A stretch of 6,131 bases of DNA from Kiritimatiellia bacterium (GTDB lineage Bacteria > Verrucomicrobiota > Kiritimatiellia > SLAD01). Every line of letters starts with the position of its first letter. Positions within the stretch are counted from its first letter, which is position 1. The position numbers were made by a program, and so were the translations under genes. This document shows, one piece after another, positions 5,593 to 6,131 of the stretch. The notes under the pieces were generated by a model that ran no database searches, was not told the origin of the DNA, and worked only from the letters and a program-made list of their open reading frames with translations. The DNA lies in contig SLCI01000130.1 in NCBI GenBank assembly GCA_007125875.1, positions 1 to 6,131 of the forward strand. Direction: 5' to 3'.

Positions 5593-6131
5593 ATGAGTCA
5601 AGATGCACGAGATGAATATGTGGAGCGGCTGCGATACCGCTATGGGAAAATGCGAACAAAGAAGGCGAAGAGTCGGTTACTGGATGAGTTTTGCTCGACC
5701 CTGGAACTGAGCCGGAAGCATGCGATTAAGGTTCTGAACAGCGATTCGGCGGGTCTGAAAAGGCGAGGCAGGCGTCCTCGCTACGGTCCGGATGTAGCGG
5801 ATGCGTTAAAAGCGATCTGGTTGGCTGCCGATCAGCCCTGCTCGAAACTGCTTCACCCCGTTCTGGATTGCTATGTACAGAGCTATGAACGGCGGCATGG
5901 CGCGTTTTCGCAGGGAGTACGAACCGCCTTGAGCCAGGTAAGTGCTTCAACGATTGATCGTCTGCTTGCTCCTTCCCGAGTAATTGGATCTGGGCGCGTA
6001 CGTCGTCCTCAGGGGATTGCGGCCGTCAAGCAGCAGCAGGTTGATATCCGTGCAGGCGAGTGGCTGGTAGAGGTGCCTGGCTGGCTGGAAGTGGATACGG
6101 TGGCGCACTGCGGAGGCAGTATGCAGGGCAA
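5593..6131 (+). CDS. Integrase-core (DDE, rve-type) transposase, N-terminal part
   Basis: The first 179 codons of a transposase that continues past the window. Residues about 20-50 (KMRTKKAKSRLLDEFCSTLELSRKHAIKVLN) form a helix-turn-helix DNA-binding region, followed by basic RRGRRPRYGPDVADALKAIW. The segment SKLLHPVLDCYV and the STIDRLLAP element are typical of the integrase-like transposases found as 'integrase catalytic region' proteins. The rve catalytic core begins at WLEVDTVAHCGGS, where Asp168 is the likely first acid of the DDE triad; the other two lie outside the window. GGAG at 5581-5584 is 8 bases before ATG 5593, so that start is preferred over ATG 5587, which would leave only 2 bases. 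No frameshift or stop was seen, so this part appears intact. Confidence 0.9.
   Translation, partial: MSQDARDEYVERLRYRYGKMRTKKAKSRLLDEFCSTLELSRKHAIKVLNSDSAGLKRRGRRPRYGPDVADALKAIWLAADQPCSKLLHPVLDCYVQSYERRHGAFSQGVRTALSQVSASTIDRLLAPSRVIGSGRVRRPQGIAAVKQQQVDIRAGEWLVEVPGWLEVDTVAHCGGSMQG

Larger units (their letters stand above)
5490..6131 (+). mobile_element. Insertion sequence, left part (truncated by window end)
   Basis: The unit consists of a terminal repeat region and the start of an integrase-core transposase reading rightwards. The outer boundary is set only approximately at the first terminal repeat; the terminal inverted repeat and target duplication cannot be checked because the right end is outside the window. 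The family is not assigned here. It lies between host-type genes and leaves the neighbouring DUF2237 coding sequence intact. Confidence 0.75.

Noticed and set aside
5726..5950. Minus-strand reading frame inside the transposase gene
   Set aside because: Antisense shadow of a clear transposase coding sequence.

Overview
The window looks like ordinary chromosome from a Gram-negative bacterium of roughly 50% GC. A lipoprotein signal, exported proteins, a possible sigma-54 promoter and the style of the exported proteins (a lamin-tail domain fused to phospholipase D, and a small beta-domain lipoprotein ending in a 'YRLMISP'-like strand) fit the Planctomycetota-Verrucomicrobiota-Chlamydiota/Kiritimatiellota group or a similar environmental lineage. 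That placement is a guess from protein style. No rRNA, tRNA or CRISPR array was seen.

Layout, left to right. Positions 1-1907 (minus) hold most of a secreted lamin-tail/phospholipase D-like protein whose C-terminal end is cut by the window edge. It has its own good sigma-70-type promoter at 2014-2042. A perfect 12-bp stem-loop at 2112-2149 ends the next unit, a three-gene operon of small heat-shock proteins (Hsp20/alpha-crystallin) on the minus strand at 3587-2163. The three proteins differ clearly, their genes are separated by 24 bp or slightly more, and each has a good ribosome binding site. The operon is preceded by a sigma-54-like -24/-12 element and a strongly A/T-rich upstream region with a palindrome and direct repeats. 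No sigma-32 promoter or CIRCE element was seen.

A divergent intergenic region (3588-3935) separates this operon from a plus-strand pair: an exported protein of unknown function with a proline-rich, acidic tail (3936-4679) and a small lipoprotein with a fibronectin-III-like domain (4695-5036). Converging on them is a complete DUF2237-family gene (5426-5055, minus). The right end, from about 5490, is the left part of an insertion sequence: an imperfect direct repeat of about 26 bp, two copies 58 bp apart, then the first 179 codons of an integrase-core (DDE) transposase that runs off the window.

The heat-shock operon is a protein-holding chaperone unit. The exported pair may act together in the envelope. 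The phospholipase D-like protein, the DUF2237 gene and the insertion sequence appear to be independent neighbours. I found no clear evidence of a new multi-gene defence or mobile system. The points most worth checking are the possible sigma-54 control of three co-transcribed small heat-shock genes, the unknown exported pair, and the repeat structure at the insertion sequence end.
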